Shown here one piece after another: positions 54,852 to 64,000 of a stretch of DNA of 64,000 nt. This stretch comes from Alcanivorax borkumensis SK2 (GTDB lineage Bacteria > Pseudomonadota > Gammaproteobacteria > Pseudomonadales > Alcanivoracaceae): positions 779,501-843,500 of the forward strand of contig NC_008260.1 in the NCBI RefSeq assembly GCF_000009365.1. Direction: 5' to 3'. How positions within the stretch are numbered: position 1 is the first letter of the stretch; each line of letters opens with the position of its first letter. The position numbers and the translations under genes are program-made. The notes beneath the pieces are model-generated. The model made no database searches, was not told the DNA's origin, and worked only from the letters and a program-made list of their open reading frames with translations.

Positions 54852-57800
54852 TTACCTCAGTTCTTTCTCCCAGATCACATCAATGCTGTTAGCTTCGCTG
54901 CTAGAGCGTGCTTCCAGGTGCAAGCTTCGTGTCAGGGTGTAGCGCAGGATGACGGTGGAAATGGCGTCGAACAAGCCTACCGCATAGGTCAGATATAAGC
55001 GTTCTGAGAGTTGTTTGCCGAGCATCAGGGCAGCGTCATCGCTTTCCCAGTCGCTGCCGACGCTGATCTCATCTACCCCCAGTTTGTCGCCGATTTTCTC
55101 GGTGACACCACTGCCTCTTTCCAGCCCGTACAATGCCAATGCCTGGGCGATTTTATTACCCTCGCTCTTGGAGCCGCTTTCTAATGGTCGTCCGGTGAGC
55201 AGATAAGACATGGCCTGGCTTTGTTCCATGCTGGGGTCAGAAAACAGTGATGCATTCGGTTCTTGCAAGGTGCCACTCAATTGCACACCCGCCACGACCC
55301 CTTCGCTGGGAATTTTGCGGATGGCGCGAATATCTAGGCCGGGGTTCTCCGGCGGCCCTTGGAAAATCAGCTGGCCGTCGCTGATGGCCAGGTTCTGACC
55401 GTAGGCTCGGTAGCGCCCTTCGAGGATGATTAGCTCGCCATTGAGTTGTGGTGGACGCTGGGGTTTCTGTTCCACTTGCAGAGCGCCTCCGAGCATGGCA
55501 TCGAGCCCGAACCCATTAAAATGCACCTTATCTCCCAGGGTCAGGGTTACATCCATGGCCAGCGGAAGAGGAGTGGTGCTGTCCGCCTGTTGGTGCACCA
55601 GTACTTGGTCTTTGCTGACGGTGATGGCGCCTTCTGGAATTTCCACTGGGCTAATTTCGGCTTCAGGTATGGTCAAGGAGCCGCTTAGGGTCAGCCCTTC
55701 CAGTGAGCCTGTCAGAGTCAGATCCGGTGTTAACAAAATGCGAGCATCGGGCCGGTCGGCGGCGAGAAGACGGTCGCCGCTGAGGGTAAGTTGCATGGGG
55801 ATATTCGGCTGGCTGGGATCCACAGCACCATTAAGTGCCACGGTGTTCGATCCCATTTGCGCAGAACCGATGATATCCAGCTGGCCCTGGGGGTTACCCT
55901 GAATGGCTACCTGTACATCGGCTATATCCACTCCGAGGAAGGGAATCAATGTTTGCCCATTCTGCAGCGTGATAGCACCGTTTATGATGGGTTGGCGGAG
56001 ACTGCCGGCCAGGGAAAAGTCGCCGTTGATGCTCCCTTTAACTTCACGGAGGTCGGCGGTGAACAGTTCCACGAAGGCTAGGCTGCTCAGATCAAAATTC
56101 ACGTCGCCTTGCAACGTGGCGTCGAGCCCCAGCCCATGTTCCAGTTGTGCATGGGCATTGCCTAGCGCGGTGGTCAGGGTTAGCGCGCTGTTGACTCGTT
56201 GATTGGCCAGGTTGCCGTGCAGGCTTAGTTGTTTGATTTCCAGCGGAGGGGGCGCATCCGCCGTATTGATGGTGATATTGGCCTCTCGGCTTTGCAGGGC
56301 AAACTGACCTTTCGGGTTGTCCAGCGGACCCTGCACTGAAAGGTTCGCATCGACGGTGCCCTCCATCGATAGAGTGGGGCCAAGCAGAGTATTGATCAGG
56401 GCCAGTGGCAGGTCGGCCAAGCGGGCTTGAGCTTCTAGGGTATTGGCGGCGTGATTACCTTGCAGACACAGGCGGCTGGGGGCCTGAACCAGGCAGAACG
56501 GACTCAAAGATTGTGACTGGGCCGATAGGCGCAGGGTGCTGTCGGTATCCTGTTGCCAGATGCCGAGCTGAAGGTGTTGTAGCCGGGTGTCGGCAAGAGT
56601 GCCTTGCCATGTGTTACCTGCGGTATTCATGCCCCCCTGCAAACGGGTGTTCAGTTCCACCGTATCGCGGCGGGCGCTAGCGGTGAGTTGGTGCTCGGCC
56701 CAAGTGCCGTCGGCGCTGAGGGCAAAAGTGCCGACGTGCTCGGTGTTGGCCTGCGTTAGCTGGTGACCGTTCAAGGTGAGTGACATCGATCCTGGTTGGG
56801 ATGTCTGTGGTAGCCGTAATTGCGAAAAACGGCTTTGCATTTGATCCAGAGACCAGTCTTGCCAACTTAGGTTATTGCCAGTGAGCTGGCCGCTGAGGGC
56901 GGGGTCGTTGTAACGGCCGTTAAGTTGAATTTGCCCTGCCACGCTGCCTGCCAGGCCGGGGTAGAGTTGTTCTAATCGTGTGAGGTTCAGCTTGCTGCGT
57001 AGTTGCCACTGTGGCCATACCTGGCCATTGGCTTGAAGCCAGTTATCGCCCCAGCGTCCTTGGCTGCGTAACTGCAGTTGTTGTTTGCCATTGGCCGTCT
57101 GGCTTTGCACTGTACTGGTCACGGATAAAGGTTGTTGGCGAACGTCCCCGCGCAGGGTGAGCTCACTGGGAGACAGGGACCAGCGGTCGCCGTCCCACTG
57201 TCCTTTGCTGTGGCCGTCGATGGCCAACTGGCCGGGCAAAAGTGGATGCAGCAGGGCGGTATCCAGGTCGCCGCTTAAATCCAGATCCCAACTTAACGGA
57301 CTGAACAGGACTTGCCCGCGGCTGCCCAGCGTTTGCTCGCCGTCCTTGACGGTTAGGTCGTGCAGAGTAATGCCGCCGGGTATCAGGGCGCTATCCAGAG
57401 TGATTGCTACCTTGCGCTCCCCACTGGCGAGGCCAGTGTGTCCTTTCAGCTGCAGTGCGTCGAGTGGCCCATGGGTGCCTAGCTCCCCTTTGCCCAGCGC
57501 CAACGGTTGCGGCAGGGTTAGCGGCAATGCTTGAGCGGGCCAGTGGTGCTGTAAAGCGATTTGCCACTGGCCATCTTTTAGCAGCCATTGCCCCTGGCTT
57601 TGCAGTTTCACCGGGCCGCTAAGCTGGTGATGGATCTGGAGCTGACTCAATGGGCCGGTCAGGGTGAGCTGGCCATTGGCATGGCTAGCTTGCAGGGTGT
57701 CGCTTTCGGGTAGCGGCAGAGCCCAGCTGGCGGTGCCCTGCACATCAAAGGGGGCGGTGAGTTTGCCCTGGGCGGTGGCTTGTACGTTGGCGCCGGCTAA

Positions 57801-58349
57801 GGTGAGGGTTTGCAGGCGGGCGATCTGGAAGCGCCGCCAGGCGGCCAGGTTGTCTGCTTCCAGCTGGCGAATCAGAACAGTGTCGTTTAGCTGGAAGGTA
57901 CCCACGGTGAGTGCGTCGATGCGGATACCGAAAGGCAGTAGCAGGCTATCGGGCAGGGAGTCCGGTTGTGGCGGGGTATCATCGGCGGGCGGCAAGGTAA
58001 CGTGCAAGGTCCCCAGTGAGAGCGACGTCAGTTCCAGCCAGCCTTTCAGTAGGGCGTGCGGTGCCAGCTCAGCGCTGAGCTGGTCCAGGCGGATATTGAG
58101 TTCCTGATAGCGGTAGTCGATATGGTTCAGGGTGATCCCGCTGAGCAGGCTGCCATGCCACTCACCCACAGTAAGTTCGCCGGGGATAAAGGGGGTAGCT
58201 TGTTCCAGTATCCAGCGGTTGCCGGTGGCGGTGCCCAGCAGCAACGCCAGGGCCAGGAGGCAGACCAATAACAGGCTGAGCAACACCAGCAAGCCGCGGG
58301 TCAGTATTTGCCCCATGGCAAAGCCGTACAGGCGTTGGCGGCTGATCAT
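54852..58349 (-). CDS. tamB: Translocation and assembly module inner-membrane component TamB
   Basis: A 1165-residue protein with an N-terminal membrane anchor (LTRGLLVLLSLLLVCLLALALLLG) and a very long periplasmic beta-rich body of repeating AsmA/DUF490-type strands. It ends in the conserved TamB C-terminal domain (SYLLTGRPLE, GVTEKIGDKLGVDEISVGS, TLTRSLHLEARSSSEANSIDVIWEKELR). It forms a lipid-conducting groove across the periplasm, partnering TamA in outer-membrane protein and lipid homeostasis. The start overlaps the tamA stop by 4 bp. Length is slightly under that of E. coli TamB (about 1259). Confidence 0.93.
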   Translation of the reverse strand: MISRQRLYGFAMGQILTRGLLVLLSLLLVCLLALALLLGTATGNRWILEQATPFIPGELTVGEWHGSLLSGITLNHIDYRYQELNIRLDQLSAELAPHALLKGWLELTSLSLGTLHVTLPPADDTPPQPDSLPDSLLLPFGIRIDALTVGTFQLNDTVLIRQLEADNLAAWRRFQIARLQTLTLAGANVQATAQGKLTAPFDVQGTASWALPLPESDTLQASHANGQLTLTGPLSQLQIHHQLSGPVKLQSQGQWLLKDGQWQIALQHHWPAQALPLTLPQPLALGKGELGTHGPLDALQLKGHTGLASGERKVAITLDSALIPGGITLHDLTVKDGEQTLGSRGQVLFSPLSWDLDLSGDLDTALLHPLLPGQLAIDGHSKGQWDGDRWSLSPSELTLRGDVRQQPLSVTSTVQSQTANGKQQLQLRSQGRWGDNWLQANGQVWPQWQLRSKLNLTRLEQLYPGLAGSVAGQIQLNGRYNDPALSGQLTGNNLSWQDWSLDQMQSRFSQLRLPQTSQPGSMSLTLNGHQLTQANTEHVGTFALSADGTWAEHQLTASARRDTVELNTRLQGGMNTAGNTWQGTLADTRLQHLQLGIWQQDTDSTLRLSAQSQSLSPFCLVQAPSRLCLQGNHAANTLEAQARLADLPLALINTLLGPTLSMEGTVDANLSVQGPLDNPKGQFALQSREANITINTADAPPPLEIKQLSLHGNLANQRVNSALTLTTALGNAHAQLEHGLGLDATLQGDVNFDLSSLAFVELFTADLREVKGSINGDFSLAGSLRQPIINGAITLQNGQTLIPFLGVDIADVQVAIQGNPQGQLDIIGSAQMGSNTVALNGAVDPSQPNIPMQLTLSGDRLLAADRPDARILLTPDLTLTGSLEGLTLSGSLTIPEAEISPVEIPEGAITVSKDQVLVHQQADSTTPLPLAMDVTLTLGDKVHFNGFGLDAMLGGALQVEQKPQRPPQLNGELIILEGRYRAYGQNLAISDGQLIFQGPPENPGLDIRAIRKIPSEGVVAGVQLSGTLQEPNASLFSDPSMEQSQAMSYLLTGRPLESGSKSEGNKIAQALALYGLERGSGVTEKIGDKLGVDEISVGSDWESDDAALMLGKQLSERLYLTYAVGLFDAISTVILRYTLTRSLHLEARSSSEANSIDVIWEKELR

Positions 58350-60106
58350 AAGTCTGGCCCCATGCTCAGGTGCACCCGCCAGTCGCGATGCTCATCCACA
58401 GCTCGGGCCATGTCCAACCGGATGGGGCCCAGTGGCGAGCGCCAGCGAATACCCAGGCCGGCACTGTGGCGGGCTTCAAATTCATCGAATTCATTGAAGG
58501 CATTGCCGGCATCGGTGAACACGGCCAAGTGCCATTTTTCAGTAAGTGAGTGGTCGTACTCCAGGCTGCCAGTGGCCTGGTTGCGCCCGCCGATGACCTC
58601 GCCATTGCTGTCTTCAGGGCCCAGAGAGTCATAAGCGAAACCACGCACACTGGAGTCGCCGCCGGCGAAGAAGCGAATAGAGGCGGGGAGTTCGGTCACA
58701 TCAGTAACTTCGGTATAACCCAGGTCGGTACGCATCAATACGCGCCCGCCCAGTAAGGGAAAAAGAATTTTTGCGCCACTGGTGAACTGAAAAAAGTCCG
58801 CGGTGGATGACAGGCTCTGGGTAGCAAAACGCATGGCGGTGCTGAGACGCCAGCCGAAGGTAGGGTAGACCGGGTCGTCGGCTTTGACGCGGCTTAACTG
58901 GAAACCGGGTATCAACAATTCGGCTTGATCTACTTGGTCTGCGATTTGATAAGTCTCACGCAGGAACTCCAGGGAGGTGGTCGCTACCCAGTGATTTTCC
59001 AGCTCGACGATATAATCGGCCCCAGTGCTCCAGCGTTCGTTTTCGTTGCTGTCGGTGTTTTCGTTGATAAAACTGGTGTGCAGATCGAGCCGTTCATGGA
59101 GCGGGTCTTTGAGCGGAATTTGGTAGCTCGCCCCGGCGCCCTGTTGCACTTTAGACAGTTCGGTTTCTGCCCGGAAGCGGTGCCCCGCTTCGTTCACCCG
59201 GCGGTTTTCCACGCCCAGCCTCACCCGCGGCCCGGTATCGGTACTGACACCTATGCCCGTGAGTAGCGACCAACGGTTGTTGTCGGTGAGCGTAATGCTG
59301 ACGGGAATCCGGCGGGTGGTGTCGTTGGGCTTCCCTTTTTGAACCTGCACCGCGCTGAAATAGCCGGCGCCCAAAAAAGCCTGCTGGGTTTGTAACATGC
59401 GACCACTGTCGTAGGGCTCGCCTTCCTGAAAACTTACATAGGCGTTGACCAGCGAACGCTCAAGCACGCTGCCGGTTAGGCTGATCTCGCCGAAGTGATA
59501 GCGCGGCCCGCTGTCCACATGAAGGGTGATGCTGGCGCGGTGTTGTTTGGTATCCACCTCGAGGGTGTGCACGGTCAGTTCGCCTTGAACATAGCCGCGG
59601 CTGATCAGGTGCTGTTGCAGGCTTTTCTTCAGGTTGCTGTAGCGATCATGCTGAAGCCGTTGGCCGATGGCCAACTGGGTTTTTTCCAGCAGCGTGGAGA
59701 ACGCCGGATCCTGGGCTGCATCGCCAGTAATTTCCACTTTTAGGTGCGTGAGTATCACCGGGGGGCCAGTGTTCACATCCAGGGTGAAGCTGACGCAATT
59801 GCTGTTTTCATCGGTGGACAGGTTTAGCTGGCTATCGTAATAACCCATAGCCTGTAATGCACCGGTGCTGTTGGCAATGATCTGCCGGCGAATCAGCCCA
59901 TATTGGGCCTGGGGGGGGTGGCAAGGGTAGCGTGAGAGATCGATCAGGGCCTGTATATTATGAGTCACCGCTTCGCTGGCGTTGCCGGTAATTTCTAGGC
60001 TCGGCGCGGTTTTGCTGAACGCGAGAGCAGGCAATAGCATCAGTAGTATTAGGGCGATCGCCCTGCTCTGCCATTTGTGGTGTCGATGGTGCGCCAAGCT
60101 CTGCAT
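58346..60106 (-). CDS. tamA: Outer-membrane Omp85-family protein TamA
   Basis: A 586-residue protein: signal peptide (ALILLMLLPALAFS), three POTRA domains (about residues 33-270) and a 16-strand Omp85 barrel. The barrel carries FFAGGDSSVRGFAYDSLGP (the lid-lock VRGF motif) and ends GPIRLDMA...HLSMGPDL. It works with TamB in autotransporter and outer-membrane assembly. Length is the same as E. coli TamA (577). It is first in a coupled tamAB pair, 68 bp after regA on the same strand, so all four genes may share transcription. Confidence 0.93.
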   Translation of the reverse strand: MQSLAHHRHHKWQSRAIALILLMLLPALAFSKTAPSLEITGNASEAVTHNIQALIDLSRYPCHPPQAQYGLIRRQIIANSTGALQAMGYYDSQLNLSTDENSNCVSFTLDVNTGPPVILTHLKVEITGDAAQDPAFSTLLEKTQLAIGQRLQHDRYSNLKKSLQQHLISRGYVQGELTVHTLEVDTKQHRASITLHVDSGPRYHFGEISLTGSVLERSLVNAYVSFQEGEPYDSGRMLQTQQAFLGAGYFSAVQVQKGKPNDTTRRIPVSITLTDNNRWSLLTGIGVSTDTGPRVRLGVENRRVNEAGHRFRAETELSKVQQGAGASYQIPLKDPLHERLDLHTSFINENTDSNENERWSTGADYIVELENHWVATTSLEFLRETYQIADQVDQAELLIPGFQLSRVKADDPVYPTFGWRLSTAMRFATQSLSSTADFFQFTSGAKILFPLLGGRVLMRTDLGYTEVTDVTELPASIRFFAGGDSSVRGFAYDSLGPEDSNGEVIGGRNQATGSLEYDHSLTEKWHLAVFTDAGNAFNEFDEFEARHSAGLGIRWRSPLGPIRLDMARAVDEHRDWRVHLSMGPDL

Positions 60107-60174
60107 CCCTGTTCGTGTCAGCCCACAGTGTAAGCCAAGGGGAAGGGGAACGAGAACCTTAACGGTGAAGGTGG

Positions 60175-60828
60175 TTAGCCTTGTGGGGTGGGTTTGTTGG
60201 CAGTAGGGCTAACGTGCTGCTCTGTTTGTTTTTCTTGTGGAGCCTCTCTCTGAGAGTCACGTAAATAGTCGCTGGCGCTGGGACGCTTTTTCAACCGACG
60301 CTGCAGCGTGCGGCGGTGAATACCAAGGGCCTCTGCCGCACGCGAGATATTGCCGTTGTGGGCATCCAGAGTACGCTGGATGTGTTCCCACTCTAGCCGT
60401 TGCAGTGATGGAGGGCTGTCGGGTAGAGGTAAGGTCTGGCTGGCAGGGTCTGCATTAAGCGATTGCAGAATGTCGTTGGCACTCGCGGGTTTGGTCAAAT
60501 AATTGTGGGCGCCACGGTGGGTGGCGGCGACGGCGGCGGCAATGCTGCCGTAGCCTGTGAGCAGAATTACCCGACAGCGGGGAAACTGTTGCCGAATCGG
60601 TTCGATCAGATCAAGACCGTTATCGTTTCCCAGATTTTGATCGAGAATGGCGCCATCGGGTGGGGTGCCCTGTGCGTTGAGTTCAGCGATCACGAGTAAG
60701 GCCTGTTCGCGACTGTGAGCGACATGAACTTGGATGCCATGACGACCCAGAGCCCGTGCGGTTTGCTCAGCCAGTAGGTCATCGTCTTCTACTAGCATCA
60801 GGTGGCGGATGGAAATGGCGTTGCTCAT
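60175..60828 (-). CDS. RegA/ActR/PrrA-family response regulator
   Basis: A 217-residue regulator. Receiver domain with VEDDD, phospho-acceptor Asp63 ([17 protein letters not shown]) and Lys113 (YLTKPAS), then a Fis-type helix-turn-helix (about 158-181, [25 protein letters not shown]). The C-terminal 35 residues (about 183-217) are a polar tail longer than usual for the family. It is the partner of the kinase whose stop it overlaps by 4 bp. RegA-type regulators govern respiration and redox balance in many proteobacteria. Confidence 0.88.
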   Translation of the reverse strand: MSNAISIRHLMLVEDDDLLAEQTARALGRHGIQVHVAHSREQALLVIAELNAQGTPPDGAILDQNLGNDNGLDLIEPIRQQFPRCRVILLTGYGSIAAAVAATHRGAHNYLTKPASANDILQSLNADPASQTLPLPDSPPSLQRLEWEHIQRTLDAHNGNISRAAEALGIHRRTLQRRLKKRPSASDYLRDSQREAPQEKQTEQHVSPTANKPTPQG

Positions 60829-62027
60829 GATCCAGCTCCAGGGCTATCGGTGTGGGCCCAGTGAATTCGGGCTTGGGTCCAGCTATGACCAAAGTCCATT
60901 TCCAGTTCAGCGCCAATGTGTGCCAAGGCGGAATGCACTAAGGTCAACCCCATGCCAAGACCTTCGCGTTCTGAATCCGGGTGGGCTGGGCCATCGTCAC
61001 TGAGTTGCAGCCGGTATTGCGATGCATGGTCGCTGACGATGATATCCAAGCGGGTGGCGCCTGCATCCATGGCGTTATAACCCAGATTACACAGTACTCG
61101 GTACCAGCTCTGACTATCGACCACAATGGGGTCTGCTTTCAACGTATGCGTCACGCTGAGCGTAGGGGCCAGATGACGCAGGTGCTGTTGTAATCGCTGT
61201 ATCAGTATGCTCAGCGGCAGCCCGGATTCTAGCTGAGCTTCATTGCCTTGTTTAAGACGGTTGGCCACGTTGCGGGCCAGGTGATCCATTTGTTCCACTT
61301 CTGGACGCAGGGAGTCGGGCATCTCGGGAGCATGGATAAGGTTATCGGCCAGCATCACCAAAGTGCCTAACGGGGTGTTCAGTTCATGGGCCTGATCGGC
61401 CAAGGTCGCAGCTACTTGGTACATGTGCTCACGGCGACCGGCTAGATCCAAAGCCTGTTCTTGTTGCTTTTGTTGTTGCTGTATTAGCCGTTGAATTACT
61501 TGTCCGAGCACACTGAGCATGACTAGTAGGGCGATAAAAACAGCCGCCATTCCGGTGCTGTGAAGACCGCTGAGTTGATGAGTGAGAGCGTGTAGCGGGC
61601 TGTTCATGGCGGGCATTTGGTACCAGCTTAATGACACCATGTATCCTGCTAAAGCTAATAGCGCCACCAGTATGCCGTTGGCCATGGGTAAAGTCAGGGA
61701 GGCCATCAAGGCGGGCACTAATAAATAAAAGGAAAGGGGGTTGCCGGCACCACCGAAGCCTTGAATCAAACCAGCAAACAAAATCGCGTCCATGGCCAAT
61801 TCCAACGTCAGCAATTGGCTGTGGCGCTGGGAAGGGGCTTTGCGAGTGAGTAGGGTGACAAGGTTTGGTAATAACAGCGCGCCCAGCCAGCCTAGTTCAG
61901 CCAGCTGATAGCCACTGTGGCCGAAACGTTGCAGCACGATTAGGGCGAGTGTGATGGCCAGTACTAGCAGGCTGCGCAGCCAGATGAGACGCAGGCGCCA
62001 GTTTAATAAGGGGGGGCGGTTATCCAT
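60825..62027 (-). CDS. RegB/PrrB-type sensor histidine kinase
   Basis: A 400-residue membrane kinase. About six transmembrane helices fill residues 13-175, with the quinone-site motif GGAGNP (92-97) followed by LSFY. A Gln-rich linker (QQQQKQQEQ) precedes an H-box with His214 ([15 protein letters not shown]), an N-box ([13 protein letters not shown]) and a G-box ([13 protein letters not shown]). It phosphorylates the RegA-type regulator downstream. The only cysteine lies in the N-box (about residue 317), so the redox-active cysteine of classical RegB is absent. Confidence 0.86.
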   Translation of the reverse strand: MDNRPPLLNWRLRLIWLRSLLVLAITLALIVLQRFGHSGYQLAELGWLGALLLPNLVTLLTRKAPSQRHSQLLTLELAMDAILFAGLIQGFGGAGNPLSFYLLVPALMASLTLPMANGILVALLALAGYMVSLSWYQMPAMNSPLHALTHQLSGLHSTGMAAVFIALLVMLSVLGQVIQRLIQQQQKQQEQALDLAGRREHMYQVAATLADQAHELNTPLGTLVMLADNLIHAPEMPDSLRPEVEQMDHLARNVANRLKQGNEAQLESGLPLSILIQRLQQHLRHLAPTLSVTHTLKADPIVVDSQSWYRVLCNLGYNAMDAGATRLDIIVSDHASQYRLQLSDDGPAHPDSEREGLGMGLTLVHSALAHIGAELEMDFGHSWTQARIHWAHTDSPGAGS

Positions 62028-62094
62028 GGCCGCTATTGTAACGGTAAATTGGGGTGCAGAGGTGTGGCAGTTTGTCCCGCTGAGTAGGGCGCGA

Positions 62095-62138
62095 GTTAAA
62101 AGTTGAAACCCGAATTAACGCGCGTTCCAACTTTTAAC
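62095..62138. repeat. Inverted repeat beyond the methyltransferase gene
   Basis: GTTAAAAGTTG (62095-62105) and CAACTTTTAAC (62128-62138) with a 22-nt spacer, 24 bp past the methyltransferase stop, followed on the plus strand by CTTTTTTG. Possible terminator or regulatory dyad before regB (minus). Confidence 0.45.
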
Positions 62139-62162
62139 GTTGAGCTTTTTTGTTGCGCCTCT

Positions 62163-62780
62163 TCAGGGCCGCAGCAATCGCCCTTCGTATAGCTCGCCAG
62201 CAAAGGCGGGCAGTTTGGGGTGGCGATGCTGGCGGGCAGTATCGGCCTGGAAGCCCGCGCGCTGGAAAATGCGCGCGGTATCACGGGTGAGCTGGCAGCC
62301 GCAAGCTAACGGTTTCCAGGCCGGATTCAAGGTTTTCTGTAGGCGCTGTATCCAAGGACGTTCGCTGAGAACATGCTCTAGCGATAGCAGACTGCCGCCT
62401 GGCTTAAGGACGCGGAACGCTTCCTGCGCGGCCTGATTCGGATCCGGGATGGTGCAGAACACTAGGCAGGCAATCACGGTATCAAAATGTTGATCAGGAT
62501 AAGGCAGCTGTTGAGCGTCGCCTTCCTGGATGTGGAAGCGTTCGGGTGCGACGCACTGTTGCGCACTGTCGTGGGCCAAAGCAAGCAGCCCGCCGGCGGG
62601 TTCGATGCCGTGAATTTCCGTGGCGGCAGGGCTGTAAAAAGGAAAATTGGCGCCGGTGCCGACGCCCAGTTCCAGAACCCGACCCGTGGCTTGGGCGAGT
62701 AAACGTTGGCGGTCCCGGTAAACTGGGCGGGTAGCCCAGTTCAGTAATACTGGGAACAGCTTGTCTTCATAAAGAGACAT
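62163..62780 (-). CDS. Class I SAM-dependent methyltransferase
   Basis: A 205-residue Rossmann-fold methyltransferase. Motif I VLELGVGTGANF (about 35-46), the acidic loop IHGIEPAGG, DAQQLPYPDQHFDTVIACLVFCTI (motif II/III) and FRVLKPGGSLLSLEHV (post-motif). It resembles the UbiE/methyltransferase-11 type and small phospholipid or thiol methyltransferases (METTL7-like). The substrate cannot be told. It follows the repeat-protein gene by 11 bp, likely in the same operon. Confidence 0.82.
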   Translation of the reverse strand: MSLYEDKLFPVLLNWATRPVYRDRQRLLAQATGRVLELGVGTGANFPFYSPAATEIHGIEPAGGLLALAHDSAQQCVAPERFHIQEGDAQQLPYPDQHFDTVIACLVFCTIPDPNQAAQEAFRVLKPGGSLLSLEHVLSERPWIQRLQKTLNPAWKPLACGCQLTRDTARIFQRAGFQADTARQHRHPKLPAFAGELYEGRLLRP

Positions 62781-62791
62781 GGGGTTGCCTG

Positions 62792-64000
62792 TTAGTTGCG
62801 TTTTGGGAGGATGTATTTTTCCGGGTTATTGAGCATCTCCATGCTCAGCGGATCGCTGATGATGCTGGTCAGGTTCCGATCCGTCTTCTTGCTGTACTTG
62901 CGACGCAGTTTCTCGAATTTGCGAAAACTACGGAAGTTCAGCGCATACAGCCTTACTTCCTGTAAACGTTTGTAGGAATACATGACGTCCAGCGCATCCA
63001 TGGAAAATTCCGGGCGAATTTTCATGGCTTTTTCCAAATAACTGATTGCTTCATTTAGATCGCGTTTGCGATTCATGTAGATCAGCGCATTAGCGTATTC
63101 GTAATTGACGATGGGAATGTCCGGGGCGAGTTTGAGCGCGTCAGCAAAAGATTCTTGCACCGTGGTGGTTCGTGCGCCGTAAGTCATGCGGCCGGTGAAT
63201 TTGCCCACCCGGCGCATGATGCCGGCGTCCACACCGGCACGGAAGGCATGCCCCAACGGCTGATCGGGCATGATTTCAACCACTTCTTCCGCACTGTTCT
63301 TGATCTTGCCGATATAGCGTCGGGCGACAACGATCGGTACCGGTGACTCTTCGGCGATACGAGCGATGGCGTAGGCGTATCCCAGCTTAATAGAGGCAAC
63401 AATGGGGGCAACGGCCGGATCGTCAGCCGCCTCCTCCATGTCGTCGAAGTATTCCTTTGCTTGGTTGGCCACGTCCTGGAGCATCATGTACTTGGTACTC
63501 TGGCGGTCAGCCAAGTAGATAGCGTACATCAGCTGGGAAAACAGGGCGGGAATCTTACCGATGGGGCCTAGTTGTAAGCCCTCTTCGCGGGCTTCCTGAA
63601 AGTCACCGGCAAAGAATTTACGCCAGACTCGCAGACTACGTGCTTCAAGTGCCTGGTAATCGCCATCCCAACCTATGATGCCTTCTTTCATGAAGGGATA
63701 CTTCGTGAACTGTTCTTCCATGTAGGCAGCAGAAGGGTAAGGTACCTTCAGGCCGCGTACCAAGTATTCCCACTTGTCACGTATCTGCTTGTCTGTGTAG
63801 GTGAAATAGCTTTTCTTGTAAGGCACTTCGTTCCATTTTTCGACGAAAATACGCTCATCCACCGGGATGTCCTGCATTTGCAGTTCTTCTGGAGAGACGT
63901 CGTCTATGTCATCTTCGGCCTTATCATCGCTGGCCGCATGGAGTTGCAAGCTGATCGCGCAGAATGCGATTAGGCACAGGGAGCGCCAAAAGGGTGCAGA
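62792..64000 (-). CDS. Secreted TPR-like repeat protein, 5' end outside window
   Basis: At least 402 residues are visible. The frame remains open to the window edge, and the codons before the apparent TTG read FWRSLCLIAFCAISLQLHAAS, a signal peptide with an AxA-type cleavage site. So the true start lies beyond 64000 and the protein is periplasmic. After an acidic linker, helical repeats are seen, including a TPR-like unit YANALIYMNRKRDLNEAISYLEKAMKI near residue 300. The basic C-terminus (FRKFEKLRRKYSKKTDRN) is unusual. Function is unknown; it probably scaffolds an envelope complex. Confidence 0.7.
   Translation of the reverse strand, partial: SAPFWRSLCLIAFCAISLQLHAASDDKAEDDIDDVSPEELQMQDIPVDERIFVEKWNEVPYKKSYFTYTDKQIRDKWEYLVRGLKVPYPSAAYMEEQFTKYPFMKEGIIGWDGDYQALEARSLRVWRKFFAGDFQEAREEGLQLGPIGKIPALFSQLMYAIYLADRQSTKYMMLQDVANQAKEYFDDMEEAADDPAVAPIVASIKLGYAYAIARIAEESPVPIVVARRYIGKIKNSAEEVVEIMPDQPLGHAFRAGVDAGIMRRVGKFTGRMTYGARTTTVQESFADALKLAPDIPIVNYEYANALIYMNRKRDLNEAISYLEKAMKIRPEFSMDALDVMYSYKRLQEVRLYALNFRSFRKFEKLRRKYSKKTDRNLTSIISDPLSMEMLNNPEKYILPKRN

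Overview
The window is a gene-dense stretch of a marine-type gammaproteobacterial chromosome. Gene content and protein style (two-ATP-cone NrdA, homo-oligomeric Sat, RegBA, TamAB, RimK with its zinc-protease partner, Csu-like pili) point to Alcanivorax or a close relative. That is inference from recognition, not from a search. I see no rRNA, tRNA or CRISPR array.

Layout. 1-3.9 kb: minus-strand chaperone-usher operon of the spore-coat-U/Csu type, cut by the window start. 4.2-7.5 kb: an aldehyde dehydrogenase and a ThDP acetolactate-synthase-like enzyme. 7.8-12 kb: an exported or membrane-anchored amidohydrolase, a small acidic protein, a periplasmic haem protein and a divergent 1-Cys peroxiredoxin. 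12.2-14.7 kb: the main accessory locus, a 2310-bp non-autonomous transposon inserted 12 bp past the nrdB stop. 14.7-19.4 kb: nrdB and nrdA with NrdR- and DnaA-type sites far upstream. 19.6-26.1 kb: an RstAB-like two-component pair, glpK and two tandem membrane diguanylate cyclases. 26.3-33.5 kb: an FbpC-like ATPase, argF and argD, an orphan hydantoinase B and a FecA-like receptor. 33.7-42.1 kb: grxD, a 2-Cys peroxiredoxin, rnt, argG, gloA, the RimK cluster and sat. 42.2-50.1 kb: a YecR-like lipoprotein, an LpxO-like hydroxylase, an unknown protein, rhlE, recQ and chrA. 50.2-54.7 kb: an orphan ParA, a DUF4062 protein, proS and a thioesterase. 54.8-64 kb: tamB and tamA, regA and regB, a methyltransferase and a secreted repeat protein cut by the window end.

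Most notable. Positions 12347-14656 have perfect 18-bp terminal inverted repeats of the 5'-TGT...ACA-3' type, a perfect 5-bp target duplication (ACACT) and asymmetrically placed internal copies of a CTAATGGCAA-like motif at both ends. This is the architecture of Tn7/Tn5053/Mu-class elements. There is no transposase. The only intact gene is an AT-richer KAP/YobI-like P-loop NTPase, and a decayed IS3-family fragment abuts its 3' end. A second, near-identical right end lies directly outside the element in the same orientation. Before the second insertion it ended 11 bp from the same nrdB stop, so the nrdB 3' end looks like a repeatedly used, orientation-specific landing site.

Working together: nrdAB (dNTP supply) carry replication-linked control sites. 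Peroxiredoxins, glutaredoxin and glyoxalase form a stress set. argD and argF are an overlapping operon, with argG elsewhere. TamA-TamB are translationally coupled, as are RegB-RegA.
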